Shown: positions 1-15,119 of the stretch, piece by piece
How the letters are laid out: each line of letters begins with the position of its first letter
Position numbering within the stretch: the stretch's first letter is position 1
From: Tanytarsus gracilentus
Taxonomy: Eukaryota > Arthropoda > Insecta > Diptera > Chironomidae
Direction of reading: 5' to 3'
DNA length: 64,000 nt
Assembly (NCBI GenBank): GCA_038502055.1
Contig: JAXRKN010000045.1
Coordinates: 3,742,501-3,806,500, forward strand
Program-made: the position numbers and the translations under genes
Notes under the pieces: generated by a model
What the model saw: only the letters and a program-made list of their open reading frames with translations
Databases searched by the model: none
What the model was told of the DNA's origin: nothing

Positions 1-3000
1 ATATTGCTGTTATTAACTTGTAATAAGTTCTTCGTAATGCTAATGGTTTTTGTGTAAAATAATATATGGGTTAATGTTTTTCATGAGTCATTTATTGAGT
101 GTCTTTTTAAGGAGTTGCAAACTTCACACAGCGTGCTGGTAATTAGTTAACTCAGCAAATTCTTAAAAAATGTTTTTTGAAAAATATAAAATAAATGTGT
201 TGGTTCTCGCCGCACCTAAAATGCAATTAAAAGAGTGGCGTGTTAAATTTTTAAAAATTTCCTCAAGTTATAAAACAAATTGATATCCACGTAAGCAAAC
301 TCTTGTTACCGAAACCACAATCAATTTTTCAAATAAGTATCGAATTCCTCATTAACTTAACCAAAAACACATATGCGCACTATCTGAATGTAAAAAAATT
401 GTGATACCTCGCACTATCATCGCACAAAGAATGAGGAAACCACAAAAAGTCTTTTGTAAAAATTGCAGAGTATGTTCAAAAAGTACACAAAGCTTCACGT
501 GTGCAAGAAGAAGCATTTAAAAAAGATTTTAATTACAATTGTTTTGCGCCAATTTTTAGCTTTATTAAAAACGAACATGCACAAACTTCTTTTAATGTTT
601 TTGTTTTCTTTTGCATAACTCACCGCCGCACACTTTTTTTGAATGGCTTGGAAAAATTTCTCATTGAGAAAGAAAAAAAATATGTTTTAGTGCTCGACTT
701 CAATCAAACAATAAATTATGTAAATGTGTGCGCATGTATGCGAGCATGAGCTTTGCTCCACATAAAAACTCATGAATGAAAAATTTCTTTTGTAATTGCT
801 TGTCATTAGAAGGAAAAAAGTTTTCTATCTCGGTGTCTGCAAATTCGTGCTTTGTGCGATATGCCGACAGCAATGATACACACGATGTTAATGACATGAG
901 TTTAGGGAAGTGATAATTTGTCAGCGCACCGCCGAAGGTGATCACAAAGTGAAATTTAAATGGTTTTTAATGGAAGCGGATGTTAAAAGTTTTTAAAATT
1001 TAGTCAAAGATTTATTTTAGATTTTTAAAAAATTTGTAAAATTTTTTTAAATGAACGCTAAATTTTTGTTCCGTGGAGTTTAAAGAAAAATTATTACTTT
1101 AACTAATTAAAATTTTTACACCTCAAAAAACATTTAAAAATTAATTCGAGTTTTCACCTCTTGATCATTTAACTACCTTTTCAAAACATCAAGCTATTAA
1201 ACTTATGAGATTTAAATCAACATCAGACGCATGCCTAACTTTATAGCTTTAATCTACTCGCCATATAAACAAACCAGGAAAAACTTTAATTTTATTTCAT
1301 CGCAATTTCATAAATCCCAAAATGATTTGCAACAATTTAAAATCGCACTCAAATGAAATTCCATTCATATCGTGAAATATTGACGAAAAAAATGCAATTA
1401 TTTGTCTCTCACTCTCTGGCAAAAAGAAATGAGACAAAAATTGATCAATCAAGAAAGGAAAACAATGGAATTGAGTTATTCAATTCGAGAGTAAGCTCGG
1501 AGAAAAATTGTTGATGTAATCGATAATCGAATATGATAATGTGAATATATATCGATTTGATTGTTACATGAAACCGCAGGGCTTTGCTGTAACTTTTGTA
1601 GTTTTATGTCACGATAAATTTTTTTATGCCGATGGAAATGGTTTTGAGTAAAAAATATTGACTGTTGGTAAAAGGTTAAGTGGAAAAGTTGAGAGAGTTT
1701 AACTTTGTCGGTGCTTGAAGGGATTAAAAATGTCGTTTAAGTTAAATTGTAAGATTTTTTAAAATGCCGCGATAAATCTATTTTTAAAAATTGTAAAATT
1801 ACCAAGACAAAACCTAAAAATTAAATTAGCCCTTAAAAAATTGTAAAAAATTTGATAACTTTTAAGAATAAAATTCAATTTTTTGGTGGATTCAAAAGTC
1901 ACGAGAATCTTTCACATCAAGAATTTTTCACATCCACCACTTTTTATTTTTCAACATTTTTTATGCTGTTTTTCAGCTATTGCAAAACGATCTTTTAATT
2001 TGCATTTCTTACCCTTTTATTAAATATTCAACACTCAATAACGCGTAAATTCAAAAGTCATGTAAAATTTTCCACAAAAGTCACCTCGGTTCGAATTCCA
2101 TTTTGATTTAAATGCAAAGTGATTGAAAACACATGTGGACAAATTATCATCGTATTTCCAACTGTGCAGTAAGCATCAATTTGCCTGCAAACCCGCACAA
2201 GAGTGAGAGTCACAACATGACTTGCATTCTCAACGCATTAACCGCCATGTGAGTGCATATTGCATACAGAAAAAAATAATTTTAATTAATGATCTGTGCT
2301 GAGTCTATTGGTGACTTCATACCTTAAACCAAATGATTATGAATTTATTAATCGGCGTGTGTGTTGGCTTTGGGTTTGCTCTAAATTCCATTATTGGATT
2401 CAATTAAAAGATATAAAGGCTGCAACTTTTTTTCACTTCAAACACGGTAGCTGCGATGCAATTTTTGTGCTGCACTCTCTTCTTAACGTGGTGTCTCTAT
2501 GAGTTTTAGTTGAAAGATAATTAATTAAATTTAATAATTAATTCAATTTAATAATTAATTTTATTTAAAGCATAATATTAAATATAAAAATCTAAAATAA
2601 ACCAAGTGTCCCCACCTTGACTCTCTTTTATCTCTCTGCACATTGCGCGGAGTTAGAAAATTTTTCATATAGTTTTTTACGAGGTTGGGAAGGTCGTTAA
2701 TTCTAATTATTTTAAAATACTCTTAATGCACCATTATTACGATCGAGTTCGATCTTAAATCTATCGTTCGCCTTTATTTCTCACATATTTTTCCTCAATA
2801 TATTCTGCAGCACCGTGATGAAGTTGTAAAGCCGGAGCATTGCTTGTTCATTTTATCATGTAGTGCAACAAAATTGCAGCGCTATGTTATCACGTAGTCG
2901 GGTATCGCATGCTCATGACTAATTTTAAGTCAAATTTTGCAGGGTGCTGAGCTTGAGTTGTTGAATGGCGTAAATTGAAATGTAATTTGAACCTTATTAA

Positions 3001-6000
3001 GCGGATAATTGGTCTTGATGAACTTGACTTCAGAGGTAATGGACAGATGATGATTGATTTTGATTTTAATCCTTTGTCAGAGATCTTTAAAATTTAAACT
3101 GAGCAATCCGCCCCTTGAATTTTCTCTGCAACTAATTTTTAAATTGAAACTTTAATTAATTCAATAAATTTTAATTGAATTTATGCTGATCGAAGATAAA
3201 AATCAATCCAAGAAATTCCTCAAATTCTCTCATTAAAAGCTTTCAACAATTTGTTCTAAATTCACCATACACTGTTGTAAAAATTCCGCACACTCTTAAA
3301 GTTTGCGGCTCGCTTGACATTTTAGATTTTTCTCTAGCACTCAACTAATTTAAATTCAACCTTTTTCCAATTAGTTTTATTATATTCAGCATTACAAAAA
3401 AAATATTTTAAAAATTAATTGAAAAATTGTTGTGTCCATAATTTCGTTCAATGTAAACTTTTACAGACCTGCTGAAGGAATTTTATCTCGAGCGTTTTGT
3501 CTTGTTGTTTTCGATGTAATTGTAAGCACTACTGTTCGTAGCTCGATCATGCATGAATGAAAAGAGAAACATAGAAAGAGACAGAGAGACATGTCAAATT
3601 AAAATACCAGAAGCCTATCATGTAATAACAGCCTCAGGTGAGTGAGTGAAAAAAATTGCCTAAGAATATGTCAAAAAAAGGTCGCTCTATGGACTACAAA
3701 CTGACTTTGCATTCAATGTGCTTTCAATATGTTTAAAATGCTCTCTGCAATATTTTGCTTTGTTTTAAAATTGGTCGCAGCCTTGCAAGGTCTCGCACGA
3801 TTTTATGAGGCGAAAAAACAAAGAATTTTTTATAATGACCGCTAAGTAAATTAGCAACATTGAGTGTTTTTTGATGTGTTTATTAAGTTAAAATTCATGC
3901 GGAAATTTTTGAGGTTTTTTGGTGCGAATTTTTCGAATTCAAAATTGAAGTTTTTAGATTAGCTGAAAATTAAAATTTGGTTCAGAAAGTCATCAAATTA
4001 ATTTTTTGGCCACTTAATTAAAAAAACTTTAAATTTTTACATTAAATGTTAAATAAACAACCAAACTTTTTCGCAAGGAAGTTTCAACTTCATATCAATT
4101 AAACTTCAATAAACATAAACTGAAATTTCCTTAGTGGCCGCCATATAAAGCCATAAAACATTTTTTTGCATATATGTGTCACAATTTTATTGACCATTGT
4201 TCAATGTCGTTTCTCCCGAGTGCATGAAAAAAGAATTGTGTCATTAGTTTACTTTGTATGTACGGACCTGTTGGTCACTAGGTGTGTTTTATTATATTGT
4301 TGATCATTAAATTGTCGAGAACATTGAAATGAAGTTTTTTCGTAAAGAAATTTTGAGGGAGTGAACATAAAAGTGAAAGGGGTCAAGGGCAAGGTACTTT
4401 TAAGTTTTTATTATAATTGATTGAACGTCCTTAGGAGTGCCGGTGGAATTTTTGTAGTGACTCATGTGACTCGTGTTATGTAAATATGACATTCTAAAAA
4501 TATTTAAATCACTTTTGGTTTGGTAAAAAAATTTAATATGTTAATTAATGAATTTTGAGCTTGTTTATCAAGAAGCTATAAAAGAATTTTATCAACCTGA
4601 CACTCTAAGCCACTTACAATAATGACTTAATTTCACCACTTGGGATTTCATTCATTAATTCATAATGAAACACATGATATGAATTAAGGCAGCAAATAAA
4701 TGTCACTCATACTCGACTAAAACACAACAGCGAAAAGTTATAATTACCATATGATTATCATCCTTCATTTTACAAGCATTCGTGTCGCATCATATGAGCG
4801 TTGCGAGTCGTCATCATATTCTCCAATGCATTCATTAAAAAGTTATAAAAGCCAGAAGTAATGACGACGAGACGGCAAAATTGATGCGAGGCGATTGACA
4901 TCACTTTTGCTGCTCGCGATGTAATGAGCATCCATTAGCTCATATGGAGTGGCCAGAGATGGGGAATTTTTGAATTTTAAAATTTTACTTTTTTCAGCAT
5001 CAAAAAAAAATTAAAATTTTTGTATGAATTTAAAAAAATATTCAAAAATTTCATTCCTTGAATTATCCGCATTAACACCGAAAACAATTTCTGCACTGTC
5101 TTTCGAAAAAAGCGATCACAAGCCATCTCACACTCACAAGCTCCCTCGGTGTGTCAATCCCTCTTTTTTGGATTTCAAATGAACGAAAAGTAAAGCTGCA
5201 AGCGCATTAGAGAGAAAAACTTTTCAATTAAGTTCAACTATTTTAAGATGAGTGGCTTTGAAGTAAGGCAGTGTGGCGTATGTGAGTTTTATACGGGAAT
5301 TTTAATTATCGCCTCTTTCGGTTTTATGGCTTTTACTTTATAATGGTCCCTTTAAACTTGCTGTACTGCTCCATAAACCATTTCACACAACCTCAAAGGA
5401 GTTCAATAAATGAATTAAAAACAACTGAAAACGCAAGTGTGCTTGGTTATGCTAATTTTTCTCTTTTTTTAAATAATAATTAAGTAAAATGTTGATCAAC
5501 ACTCAAAGTAGGCGTTAAATACGTTTTCGCTCTTTCGTAAATGAAAAATTTGCACGAATTTAGTGTTGAACATATATCTGCACTTAAAAAGAATAATTAT
5601 ATTTTTACTCGAGTGACAACTTATGTCGAAATTTACCTTAATTATTTTTTATGGACTTTATAAAAATTTAAAGTGTGGGCGATTTTAAGATTTATTTACG
5701 AATTTTTATCTACCGAATGCATTCAGGTGTCAAAATTGTGATTAAAGTTCTAATTATTGGTAACTTACATAAAATTATCAAGTGGGAAGAAATTTGTTGA
5801 AATAATCTTGCGCTTGTAAATTAAAGATTAAGAATTAATTTTAAAAATATTTATAATGATTTTTTTTAAATTTTAATTGTTAAACTGTGAAACCAATGCT
5901 AAAAATATATTAATACGTTCCTCAAAAATTATTTTGTGACTTGAAATATTTTCATCCCTAGGAAATTCTCCATTACTAAAAAATTAACTGCAAAAATTAT

Positions 6001-9000
6001 TCATTTTAAATTTTTTGCAGTCGACAATCTCATTTAATTTTTAATCGCTTATAAAGTTACCTAAAAGCGCATTCACCTAATTAATTCATAGCCAATAAAA
6101 TCAACGTGGTGAATTAAACATCAATAAATAACTTCTTCAGTAACTTCTACACACATGAACGGCATTAAAAGAAAGTACATTCGGAAGTCCATTGAAGAAG
6201 TCACATTTTAAAGCTCATCGCGTACTCAACAACTTTATTCCTGTTATCGCAGCGTCTCTTAATGTGCACGCATGCTTAATGAACATGCATTGCAAAATTC
6301 AAATGGATAATGATTATTATAATGGGAGCTGTCATGTGTGGAGAAATCTCTTTTCGAATTTCACTTTTAATTTCCGCCGCCATTTTTTCGTATTTATTGA
6401 ATCATCTTTTATTCAACACGTCGAGATGAGTTTATAGCGAAAAAACTCGTTTTACGATTTTTTGTTATTACCGCAGAGTACAGTAGCAAACTACCCGGCT
6501 AAATGATGATGTGATGATGGTCAGGGTTATATGCGCGGCGCGGTGAATTGAGTGGATAATCTTCAATGCAATTAATCGCTCGTGTGGTGATTTTTTGATT
6601 GGTTCACTCACACCAGATGCTCTCTCATGAGATTACGCCGATTGAATCATGATTACAAGCTTGATGAGTTCGTGTGTGCATTTACATTATCATTTTGAAA
6701 TTTTTAAAAGTTTTAGCGCGGTGTGATAGGATCAATGGGGTGATGGACATAAAAAGTTGGTTTAAGATAATGTTAAGGTTTGAGATGACTCAATAAAAGA
6801 TTTTCAATTATTAATTTTCAAAGATTAAAAAGATTAAAAAATAAATTTTATCAAAACTTAAAGCAAATAGCAAGAAAATTATTAGAAATTCACCACCTTG
6901 AAGATTAGACACAAGAAATATATTTCTACTTTATAAATTCATATTTTTGCTCAAAAAATTCCCACAAGCACTTTAAGGCTCTAAATTGAGACATATTTTC
7001 ATTGGCTAATTATGTTGACGCGACAACTTTTGTATCAATCAGCATAAAACTACACATACCATTGCTTACAATGTTGCAGAACATGTACATGCTGACCACC
7101 ATATCATAAGTAGGACTAAAAGTGTGAGAAATAATTGTAAGAACTTGTTGCAAGCGCCAACAAAGTCAAGCCAATTAATAGATATTAATTAGTGCCGTAT
7201 ATAATTAGTTGAGTGAATCTTTCAACATTGTACGTTTACAAATAACAAAAACAAGGCTCTAAGACAACTTTTTTGTTGATGAACAATCAACTTTTTGATT
7301 AATTGAAATATCGCCATTGATACGTGACGTGGCGTGTTTGTAACAAGGCAATAATTTAAAGTGAAATTTAATGGCACACCTAAACGTGCTCACACTGTCT
7401 ACTCCGCTATCAGACATTACACATGAGTTGAGATTTTATCTCATCTTAAACGCGCAAGCTCAAGTTTTTTTTGATAGAAAAAAAATAAGAAAGTGGTTCA
7501 AAATTTTTATTTCAAAAATTGCGCAATAATTTTTTGTGCGTTGTCCAAAAAATCTCTTTTTAACACGCGAAATGATTTACTTTCGATATCAAATGATTTT
7601 TTTTTCTTCTTTCGCACCTGTCACTTTATGCTTCAATTTGTGTTTTTCTCTTCTTACTTTTTTATCGCTGCTGTGTGCGGTCGGTGACTACCTTCAGGCA
7701 CAAATTCCAATCTTTCACTTGTAAAATTTTATCCTTATGCAAGATCAATATGATTTAAAAATTGATTTATGTTGAGATAAAAATCACTTTCGATTTACTA
7801 AATTGCTGACATATGTTGATTATGGTTAAGTAGAAAAGTCGATTGAAATAAAATTACAGTTATGAGTTCAGTGAAGTATTAATGTTTTGAGGGTAAATAT
7901 AATTTTTTTAAGGATTTGATTATATTTTTAAAAATTTAACTAGATGAAGACAAAAAAGTAGTGAGTAGAAGAAACTCACCACAAAATTAAAAATTGTTTG
8001 CATTGTGCGTGGTAAATTCGCAGAAAATTACTCAAGACTGAAAATCCCAACATTTCTCACACTCAATCAAAATGTTTAAAATATATAAACAATTCATTTA
8101 AATTAATTCAAAGCCTTTCATTTAATTTGACACTCAAATAAATTTTTCGAGCTTTAAAATTGCAATTGCATTTATAGGAAATACAAAAATTATTCAAATG
8201 ATGTTGTGCCAAGTGCAAAAACGGATCTTGACGTGAGCTTGTTTCGATCCAACTCGAGCGTACGACAGTTTTATATTGTAGAAAAATTAATGAATTGTAA
8301 TTTTATATTTTTTGCACTTCATAGTGCAGTTTGCACGGAGAATTTACACCGTCACAGCTGACACAATATGTGATTTAATTTTTCTCTTTCGGATTTCTGC
8401 CAGGTGCAGAGTATGTGGTTGTTAATACTGCTGTTGGCTGCCACAGAAAAAAAAACATTTCACAACTTCTCTTTTTTTGCATCGATTCCCATGCATTATT
8501 TTTAATATTAAATGTAGCAAGTGCATGCATGCCTTATGAGGAAATTCTTCTTAAAATATTTGTTTAAGGTCTTTTTTTTAAATAAATAAAAATTGTAAAA
8601 AATTTAGTAAATTTCCATCCCTTTTAGATTTTAAAGTGAGATACTTAATGGACTTTCCGAAAATAATAAAAAAAACATTAATGGACATAACATTCGGCAT
8701 ATGTTTGTCCGGTATGTAAGGTCATTTATCATTGCGAGGCTGCTTCCGATCCAATCTGTCGATTAATTCAAGAAATCGTTCGAGCGATCAATTCTAAATA
8801 CTCATTAATTGGATCACTGGCGAATTTGCATAAATTTCAATTAATTCATGCATTAAATGAATGCTACCATGTTCATATGTGCGATTGACTGTGTGAGAAA
8901 ATTTATTTCGAATGATTTTATTCATTTTGAATAATTTTGTCGATTAATTGCACTTTTTGGCTTGTTAATTAATCGATGAGGTGTGCAAAGTGGTTTGAAC

Positions 9001-12000
9001 TTTAAATTGTTTGCAAAAATTTTAACACTTTGTTGCTGAACTAATTTTAAATTTTTAATAAAATTAAATTTATTGGAAGTTTTTCAAGAATTTTACAAAC
9101 TCAAAAATTGCGTAATGAAATTAATTGAAAAACAAACCACATTCGAGAAATTTTAATTATTCAAATAATTTTTCAATTCCAAAGCCGCAGCATTTATGAA
9201 AGTGTCCACCTCACTTTATGGCTCAACTCCAGTTCAGTCCACGCGCCATCATTAAAAATCACTGCAAATAATCGTGTAGGATATGCTATAAAGATATGCA
9301 ATTAGTGCCAACAACATTAAGGTGAAAATAAAATCACGAATTTATTTCTGAAAAATGCGGCAAAGAATAAAAATTCACGTCAACATTTAGACATTTTCTT
9401 TCACTTTTTTGTACGCAAACTTAATATTTTAATTAAATTGAATTCTCTTTTGTGCCAGTATCATTTCGCAGATTTATTGAGGTATCAGAGGTGAGAGAAG
9501 AAATCTCCAAAAAAGCAAAGCATGGAGAAAGATGAAGAGATAACTTGATTGATACACTGGGATGCGATGAAATTGATATGCACGAAAGGGTGTGATGGAA
9601 TTTTTTCGGAGTTTAATGAGGTTGAGGTAAAAATTATGTGAATTTTGATGGGATTAAACTTGTGTTTAAATATGAGCAAGAATAAATTTAATTTCTTTTA
9701 TAATTGACGTAATTTGACCCGTTGAAAAATGATTAAGAATTTTTAGAGCTTAATTAATTTTTAAATTGGGTACAGAGAAATTCCAAGACAAATTAAAACA
9801 CTCATAAAAGAACTTTAATTTCGAATTGTGTAAGTTCTTACTTCTTCATCAATCCCCAACCACGATAAGAATATTTAGATAAAAATTTTCGACCATTGCT
9901 GTAAAGAATACACGCAGGCTTTTTAAATGTCCTCAAGTCATGACTCATTATCAAGTTAATGAGCTTATTATGAGTGTAAGAGACATGAGCAAGTTCTGTC
10001 CTGCTGTTCAGCATACTGGTTCACTTTCGGTTTATTACTTTCTGTCCGAAAATGATATCATGAAGTGAAATTACACAAAAAAAAATTTTAATTGCAAAAT
10101 CATCTGGATGTAATAAAAATATTTTGATACCATAAAAGGGACTGCGATGAAATCTCATAATATGAACGAATTTTATTATTATTTGCTAAACAAAGTCGAA
10201 CTGAGTCGGCATTTCAAAACATTTATTAGTAATGTGCTTTGTACTCTTTTCAGTTTAATATCGATCAAGGGGTAGAAACTTAAAAAAATGATTTTTTGTT
10301 GAAATAATTTTTAAAAAATATTTTTAAATTTTTAAATTCTCAAAAAATTTAAAATTGATTTTTTTGATACTTCACTTCTTACTCCTTGCTTATCGCAAAC
10401 TCACAATAGATTTTTTCATGATTTTGCAAAAAAGGTATTTGAGACAATTTTTATTCCCTTTTTGTTGAGGAATTTCATAACATATGCCGAGTTCAAAGGG
10501 TTAAATGGAATGAAATTTAATCAATAGAGAGCGAAAACAATAATGTTGTGGCATGCACATGTGAGATTATTAAGCGGCTTTATTTTTAATGGATTGTATG
10601 CAAAATTATTTTTCCTTTATTTCTCTGAGTCACGCGTCTCATGAAAAATTTGTTAAATACTCGAATTTGTGTTTTAAAGTTAATTTAAGTTGTTGGAGGT
10701 TAAGGATGAACAACTGTAATGAAGGTAGTGATGAGAATTCCTAAAATTTCATTTCAAATTTTGTCGCCTAAATTTCATCATAAAAACTGCATTTCAATAT
10801 CTTTCTTTTCTCGACACACAGCACAGAGCACCATTATGCAACGCCAAATATGGTTAAAATATGAAATTCTTTCATTAATCTCACTCACGCTGCGAGTGTC
10901 ACCTTTTCACGTCTTTGCGCATAATCTTTACCCAGAAATCATCATATTCATAAGTTTTCTTCTCTCCTTCTTTAATAAATTGTCTCGATCTCGCGGGCAG
11001 AGAAATTTGACACTTTTCATGTCGTCATATTTTCATACTTAACTCGAGAGTGAAAGTACGCGAGAGGTTTAAAGTCAAACACGAACCACAATTAATCAAC
11101 GTGCGCTAATAAGACATTTATTAGAATTACCTTGAGTTAAGACATTCAAAAAAAATAAATATTTAGATGTTGCAGGGATTGAAATTTTTGTAAACTATAA
11201 TTCTAAAATGTTTGTACTAAAAGCTAGTTGATAAGATTTTCTAAATTAAAAATTAATAAATATTTTTTAAAAAAACCTTTCAAATAACAACCCTTCTAAT
11301 TTTTCGGCTGTCAACGTATTTAATCTTTGGTATATATACAGAATACATTCTAGATTCAATTCAAACAGCTAAGAATACCTTTATAACATTTTTTAGATCA
11401 TTAATTTTTTGTTTGGCAATGCGGAAGAATTTTTTCCAACTTAGCGCAGCATTTAAAGAAAGGAAAGGTCATATATATTTTTTTGGCATGCTGCAAACAG
11501 TCCAACTTACTACCTAGTTTTGTCTCCACGTTTGCACGACTTAAGCGTTCACTTATTATGCACTCATTTCACATAAAATTCAATTGAATATTTTTTTATT
11601 GCATTATTTACTTAATTTGATTTTTCTTCGCATATTCAACGTAAAACGTGTGCGATGATGAATGGCTTTTTGATTTTGGAATGTGAATAGATTTTATCTC
11701 TCTAACTATCCATTTTTTATTTCGATACATGACTCTAATGGACAATCAATTTTATGGCAAATTCTCAAATGAAAGTTTTCTGCGATAAAATAGCCGTTAA
11801 TTTAGAAAATGTGTATTTGAGGTGTCATGGCTCATTTGTATGCATCAACCGGCGGATGGGAAAATTGAAAGGTCGACACGTGAGTGAAAATTCGTCTCGA
11901 ATATTAGAATTTGGGTCGAAGACGTGAAATCTTTAGCGGTTGAGATCGTAACCTTGAAATTTAAAGACTCGACAATTAGGTGTGAAGACTTTTGACATAG

Positions 12001-15000
12001 AAGTGATGGAAAATTTTCTAAAATACTTTTTTGAATGTTTAGAAAAATATTCAAAAAAGTATTTTTTAAAAATTATAAAAATGCATTCAGGAATTTTAAA
12101 GCATTCAACATTTTTTCGATCTCTTTTTCTTCAATCAATTTTAATTATCCGAGATAAATTTCAACAATAAAAATTCAATTGAAAAAAAGTTGAGAGAAAA
12201 TTTCTCTCGTTTACGGAGATAAAAATCGACTTTTATTCCGATAACTATCTCGTCTGGGTATCGCTGCACTAATTATGTTAAAGTGTATATTTCCAATCGA
12301 TTGATTTTAACTCTCTTAAATACATTGTAAGATGGAAATTAATTTTGATCTTGCCCACGCTCAAAGGCCATTAGTGGTGACTTGAAAAAAATGTCAAGGG
12401 AATGAAAATTTTTATTTTTAACGTCTTTTAAAATTTTAAAGCAATTCTTTTGATTTCCCTTGAATTTTACTAACTTTAAATGTATTAAAATATTTCCAAG
12501 AAAGTTAGGTGAGTATTCATCCATTGCAAATTAAATTACAATGCACCGGCTTGTAAAAGCTAAGCAAACAATTTGTAAGTCTCTCTCTCCGACCAATCTT
12601 TAATCTCATCATTAATAAATGAAAATCTGAAGAGGAAGCAACAACAAGAAAGATACAAGAAGTCAGCCGGTAGCACAGCAAGGCAGCAAGTAAAATAAGT
12701 GTAATGAACTATTATGAATTTAATGTACACAATTTGAAATTCATAGCTCTGTTTGTTCAGCCAAAGAAAGCGCTCACGTAGGCACAATGAAAGTGAATTA
12801 ATCACTCGAGAAATATGCGAAATTAATTTTTTATTTCTTAGTTCGAGCATGCAACTGTTTATGGAGGAAAAGAGAATTTAAAGAAAAAAGAGTTTTTAGC
12901 GATTTCCTAGGCGGTGCTCAAAGTGTGAAAGAGAAATAAATTCATAAAGTTGAACAAGTTGCGGTTCCACCCAGGCTATGAATCATACAGCACTTAAACC
13001 ATGGGGTGGATTTTAATTTTGCAACAAATTAAGACTTTTTGGAGAGAAATCAGAAAATTTTATCCAAAATTATTAAGATTAAAATTTTAACGTTTTTAAA
13101 TTTTTTAAATTTTACTCACATTTTTTAAATCTGATAAAATTACCAATTTCACATTAAATCTCGATCATCATCCATCGTCCATTCTTCAATGCAATTCAAC
13201 TTACAACCAACGACCTTGTTCAATTGTTGCAACACATTTCTGTCTGCATTACTCATAACTTTGATCTGAGGCTGGAGTTGAAATATTTCTGCGTGTCATT
13301 TTTTTTCTCAACATTCAAGTTCAACTGCTAACGATCAAATGAATTCCGATAAAGTTTCAGCGTCAATTAGTGAAGTAAAAAATTTTAATACATCGAAGAG
13401 TGTCCAAATTATTACTTTTTAGAGTGTCATTGGATTTTATCGAGGAATTCCGTTTGTGAAAATTGCGAACGCATGAGTTGTTGTTAGGGCGATTCTTTCA
13501 TTTCCCAAAATTGATTCATTCTTGAGCTGCTTTCAATCGCGATTATTAAGTGCGCGTAAAATTCAATTAATTAAGCCAATTTTCAAGGTTTGACGTAAAG
13601 TTTATTTCTCCATTCATCCATCAATAATTATATTGCTTAATTATAGCATTTTGTTTCTCTTTTTGGTTCTCGGGTGTGTTACATTCTTTAAAAAAGTGTT
13701 AATGATACTTTGTTGAAGTTTAATGTCTCACTTCGAATTTTGAGAGTATACTCGAGTATGATCTTAAAATTTGTTATGTGTTTTAATTTTTATTTATTAG
13801 AAAATTAATTAAAAATTTTTTCTACTTAATAACTTCACTCTCAATTTCGATTGAATAATTAACTTTTTTGGCATTTTCAATTACCCACAAATGCGCTTAA
13901 TTGTTTCTTAACATGTCAAACTTTTTTATAACTCCAATACAATTCCCATTGAAAAGTCAGCACTTAAAGAATTAATTTATTATATTTGACAATTTCTAAA
14001 TTAAAAATTAAATAAAGAACTCAGAGGAGTGCACTCGCGTGTATATTTTATTTCCATTGATCTGTCCGCTAAGAACTGACAACGATCTCATTTTTTTATG
14101 TGTCACTGAAATCATAATTCAATTTATGCTGCATCGAATTTCATAAAAATACATTTTTCGGTATCACATTGTTTTTGCGGTCTCTCATGTAAGCCAAATC
14201 GAACATGAAAAAATCAGCTGAATTTTTTTATTAGCAAATTTTCGCTTCTATTGTTTATTATTCATGCGGATTCGATTGTAACATGTTCTCATATCTAAAG
14301 CGAGAGTTAACTTTGTGAAGGTCGTTCGCTAACATGTTAGATACAATTTTACTATTTAGAAGGATACACTCCCGGCTCTCTCGTGTGTTGGTGGATAGCT
14401 CGTTGCTATATGTGCAATAAATTAAATTATCGTTCTCTCGAGTCGAGCCGGACACATATTGAAAAGTTGCATTTGAACAAAAAATTGTACTTATCGAGAT
14501 CGAGGGGTGATAAAATCTGTCAAAAATATTGAATTCTGCCATAAACTTTTGCTATAAAAGTTAAATAAAACTTTTTTTTAAAAAAATTGCTAATAAATTT
14601 AAAATTTTGATATACCTAGAATTAGTTAAAAATGTTTGCTATAAAGTGTTGCTATAAAAAATTTCAAATACCTTCCTAAAAAATTTTTCGTTAGCTCGCC
14701 ATCCCTCGATCATGATTCTTTTTCACATTTCATTTAACACCGCCACATTATTTTGTCATCTCGGGGAGTCTGAATTCTCTTTCTCGAGTGTTCAGCTTGC
14801 ATTTTATTTTCACATGCTCAACATATATGTGTGGTAATGTGTCGAGATGTTGTTATTATTCTTATTATATCGCCATTTAAAATTGTCTCAATGAACATTC
14901 ATGTTAAGCAGCTCGTTTTGCATAAATTGCACCGAGATCTCCATTGTGGTATAAATATGAATGAATTATGGCGTTAAAATGCTGATTAATGGCGATATTA

Positions 15001-15080
15001 AAATGAGACTATGAGGAGGAAGAGATCGAAAGTGGTGAAGGTTAGATGCAAAGTTTATTTTATAAATCAAAAAGTTTTCA
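1..15080. other. AT-rich gene-poor DNA, no gene supported
   Basis: I see no coding region that can be supported here. Open frames are short (at most 107 codons), rich in Phe/Ile/Lys/Asn as expected of AT-rich noncoding DNA, and show no recognisable domain. No tRNA, rRNA or transposase-like sequence was recognised. A small tandem duplication of a 17-base AT-rich unit lies at about 2527-2560. The stretch could be intergenic, or an intron of a gene whose exons lie outside the window. Confidence 0.6.
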
Positions 15081-15101
15081 TTTATTTCAAAGTTTTTTAT
15101 T
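15081..15101 (-). terminator. Poly(A) signals of the Cys/Pro-rich gene
   Basis: Read on the minus strand, two AATAAA hexamers (complement of 15096-15101 and 15081-15086) lie about 20-40 bases downstream of the stop codon of the Cys/Pro-rich gene. Their position supports that gene being a real short transcription unit on this strand. Confidence 0.55.
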
Positions 15102-15119
15102 CAAAGCAAATCAACAATT

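Noticed and set aside
2527..2560. Two tandem copies of a 17-base AT-rich unit
   Set aside because: Low-complexity sequence, too short to call a satellite or functional repeat.
10719..11042. 107-codon open frame on the plus strand
   Set aside because: Composition follows the AT-rich background, with no domain, no splice context and no neighbour support. Probably chance.
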